From Climacium dendroides (taxonomy: Eukaryota > Streptophyta > Bryopsida > Hypnales > Climaciaceae), in NCBI GenBank assembly GCA_950106755.1, contig OX467083.1, positions 45,088,555 to 45,152,554 of the forward strand: a stretch of 64,000 bases of DNA, written 5' to 3'. Numbering within the stretch: the first letter of the stretch is position 1; every line of letters begins with the position of its first letter. This document shows positions 62,756 to 64,000 of this stretch, piece by piece. The notes below the pieces were generated by a model. It was not told where the DNA came from, did not search any database, and saw only the letters and a list, made by a program, of their open reading frames with translations. Both the position numbers and the translations under genes were made by a program.

Positions 62756-63650
62756 ATGTCTGAGGGGGAGCTTCAAAGTTTGCAAGAGCTACGATTATGG
62801 CAAGAAGAAGAAATTGAAGCAGATAACATACGTCTAACAAAGTACCCATGCCCCTGCATGAAGTGTGCAGGAGGAAAAGTGCTTGATAGACGTACAATTC
62901 GAAAACATCTTCGCAGCAAGAAGAGGGACCCAGCTTTTACGGCCTCTATCTTGGTAAGGACATTCAAAATAATGAATTGTTTATTAAAAAAACAGTATGC
63001 TTTTGTCAATGATATACATCTACATTGTTTTCTTAAAGTTTCAGTGACTTGTGTAGGCCTTGTGGAGACCCTATGTGGAAGCCTCCTCTTTGGTTTCTTT
63101 ACAAACATTTGTAAGAGAGACACATACTTCAACGAATGGCACACTAAAAGGAACGTCTACAAGAGTAGTGGCTTTAGAGAAGTGGAGGTCAAATGTGTAT
63201 GATGGACAGTGGTGTGATGGTCCCATACTGAAACTAACAATATTTTCCTATTGGCAAAGAAATTGGGATGTGAAGGTGTCAACGTTTCCTTTCATGGGTT
63301 GGGGTCTTTTTGCCCTGCAACCCGCGAAAAAAGGGGAAGAGTTACTTCCCTTTGTAGGACCCCAGTACACACTAGTAGAGTATAAAATTTTAAAGGAAGG
63401 ACGGCCTCGCATAAAGTCATATGTGATGGAAGTTGAGCCGGACTTGTATATAGACGGAGATGTATTGAAGGGAAATGTAGCCGGATTTATTAATAGTTCT
63501 ATAGGTCGAGAGGAGTTAGGGAACGTCATGTGGGAGTTTCGCATGCAGCCCAAACCATGGAACAACTTGGAGTGGGGATATGTAATGACAATAGCGTCAA
63601 GGGATATTGTGGCTGGAGAGGAGCTGTATGCACATTACTATGTAAATTGA
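62756..63650 (+). CDS. SET-domain protein with N-terminal transposase-associated CCCH finger, two exons
   Basis: Exons 62756-62953 and 63057-63650 join in frame (792 nt, 263 residues) at good GTAAGG and TGTGTAG sites. Residues 30-56 (YPCPCMKCAGG, then RRTIRKHL) carry C32, C34, C37 and H51, resembling the Transpos_assoc domain of plant CACTA transposases. Residues 140-263 form a SET domain: GWGLFALQPAKKGEEL (SAM-loop strand), GNVAGFINSS in place of the usual R/N-F-x-N-H-S pseudoknot sequence, and IVAGEELYAHYYVN in place of GEELxxDY. SET proteins transfer methyl groups from SAM to lysines, typically of histones. The changed pseudoknot residues and the lack of pre- and post-SET cysteines leave activity open. 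Start chosen at the ATG after the acceptor-like CATATCAG; an upstream in-frame ATG at 62681 lies among the repeats. Confidence 0.75.
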
Positions 63651-64000
63651 AAAACGTATTGTCAAATGAATAGGATCATTGAATTTTTCGAAAAAACTAT
63701 GCGTAGTCACACTTTGTATTCAGTCATATTGTGTAGTTAGCAATGTTGTTGAGGCCCACTATATGTGGTGGAATATGATGGTAGAGTGCCAGATAGTGTC
63801 AATTGTTTACATGTGTTTTGGCCTTATGGGAAAGTAGATCATGAACATGAAATTGTGTATTCATGATGTAGTAAGGGAAAATGATAATTATTTTTAATTC
63901 ATACTAAGCATATAATGAATTAATGAAAATTGAATTTTTTGCCAATTTATGAAAACTAAAATTGATAATCATTTCTTTGACTTAAAAGATCCTATTTGGA
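63651..64000. other. 3' flank of the SET gene, still with TGACT-family motifs
   Basis: GTAGTCACA and CAGTCATATTGTGTAGT at about 63692-63740 belong to the arrays' motif family. No CACTA right terminus appears before the window ends. Confidence 0.4.

Larger units (their letters stand above)
47440..64000. mobile_element. Giant CACTA-like DNA transposon, left end to window edge (partial)
   Basis: A CACTACAACAAAAGC terminus at 47440-47454, with TTA immediately outside it, is the classic form of plant CACTA (En/Spm) ends. Inward lie a subterminal array of TGACT...AGTCA palindromes, a gene of the Transposase_24 type, further arrays with the same palindrome, and a SET-domain gene with a transposase-associated finger. 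The palindrome recurs as far as about 63735, which supports one element of at least 16.3 kb. No matching right terminus and no DDE (Tnp2-type) transposase were found. The interval 55413-62220 lacks the motif and may be nested DNA, so a composite of two neighbouring elements is the main alternative. Confidence 0.6.

Overview
This window looks like nuclear DNA of a land plant, probably a bryophyte and most likely a moss. That placement is an inference from protein flavour and repeat style; no single marker fixes the species. Genes are split by GT-AG introns, intergenic DNA is very AT-rich, plant-type TTTAGGG telomere/telo-box motifs recur, and two chloroplast proteins, a GPI-anchored X8 protein and a Pol III subunit are encoded. 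No rRNA, tRNA, CRISPR or bacterial-style operon was seen. Exon joins were worked out by hand from frame, splice consensus and family resemblance; no transcript data were available.

Layout. 1-250: first coding exon of a probable TAF4-like gene (minus strand). 250-4260: AT-rich repeats including a small TTAA-flanked inverted-repeat element. 4260-9690: eEF1A-lysine-methyltransferase-like gene (plus) with a long leader. 9690-13240: gene-free, ending in a decayed LINE. 13839-36330: a tandem segmental duplication. X8 gene copy 1 (minus) keeps a GPI-anchor exon; copy 2 (minus, about 13.7 kb away) has lost that exon; a third partial copy has no gene; between them lie long related AT-rich blocks. 37116-40815: LQY1-like and FLAP1/DUF1517-like chloroplast genes (both minus), with a roughly 300-bp tandem repeat in the LQY1 3' flank. 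40816-44612: repeats, then a leader copied from (or shared with) the methyltransferase gene. 44613-46165: RPC9, a Pol III subunit.

47440 to the window end: what appears to be a giant CACTA-like DNA transposon of which at least 16 kb is visible. It starts with a CACTACAACAAAA-type terminus. It carries four tandem arrays built on the same TGACT...AGTCA palindrome, a seven-exon gene for a 1050-residue Transposase_24-like protein with an embedded FCP1-like HAD domain whose catalytic aspartates are lost, and a divergent two-exon gene joining a transposase-associated CCCH finger to a SET domain. No DDE transposase is visible, so the element is either non-autonomous or continues beyond the window. 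This composite element is the most novel part of the window.

The host genes are not an operon and have unrelated jobs: TFIID, translation-factor methylation, cell-wall/plasmodesmal callose binding, photosystem II repair, thylakoid regulation and Pol III transcription.
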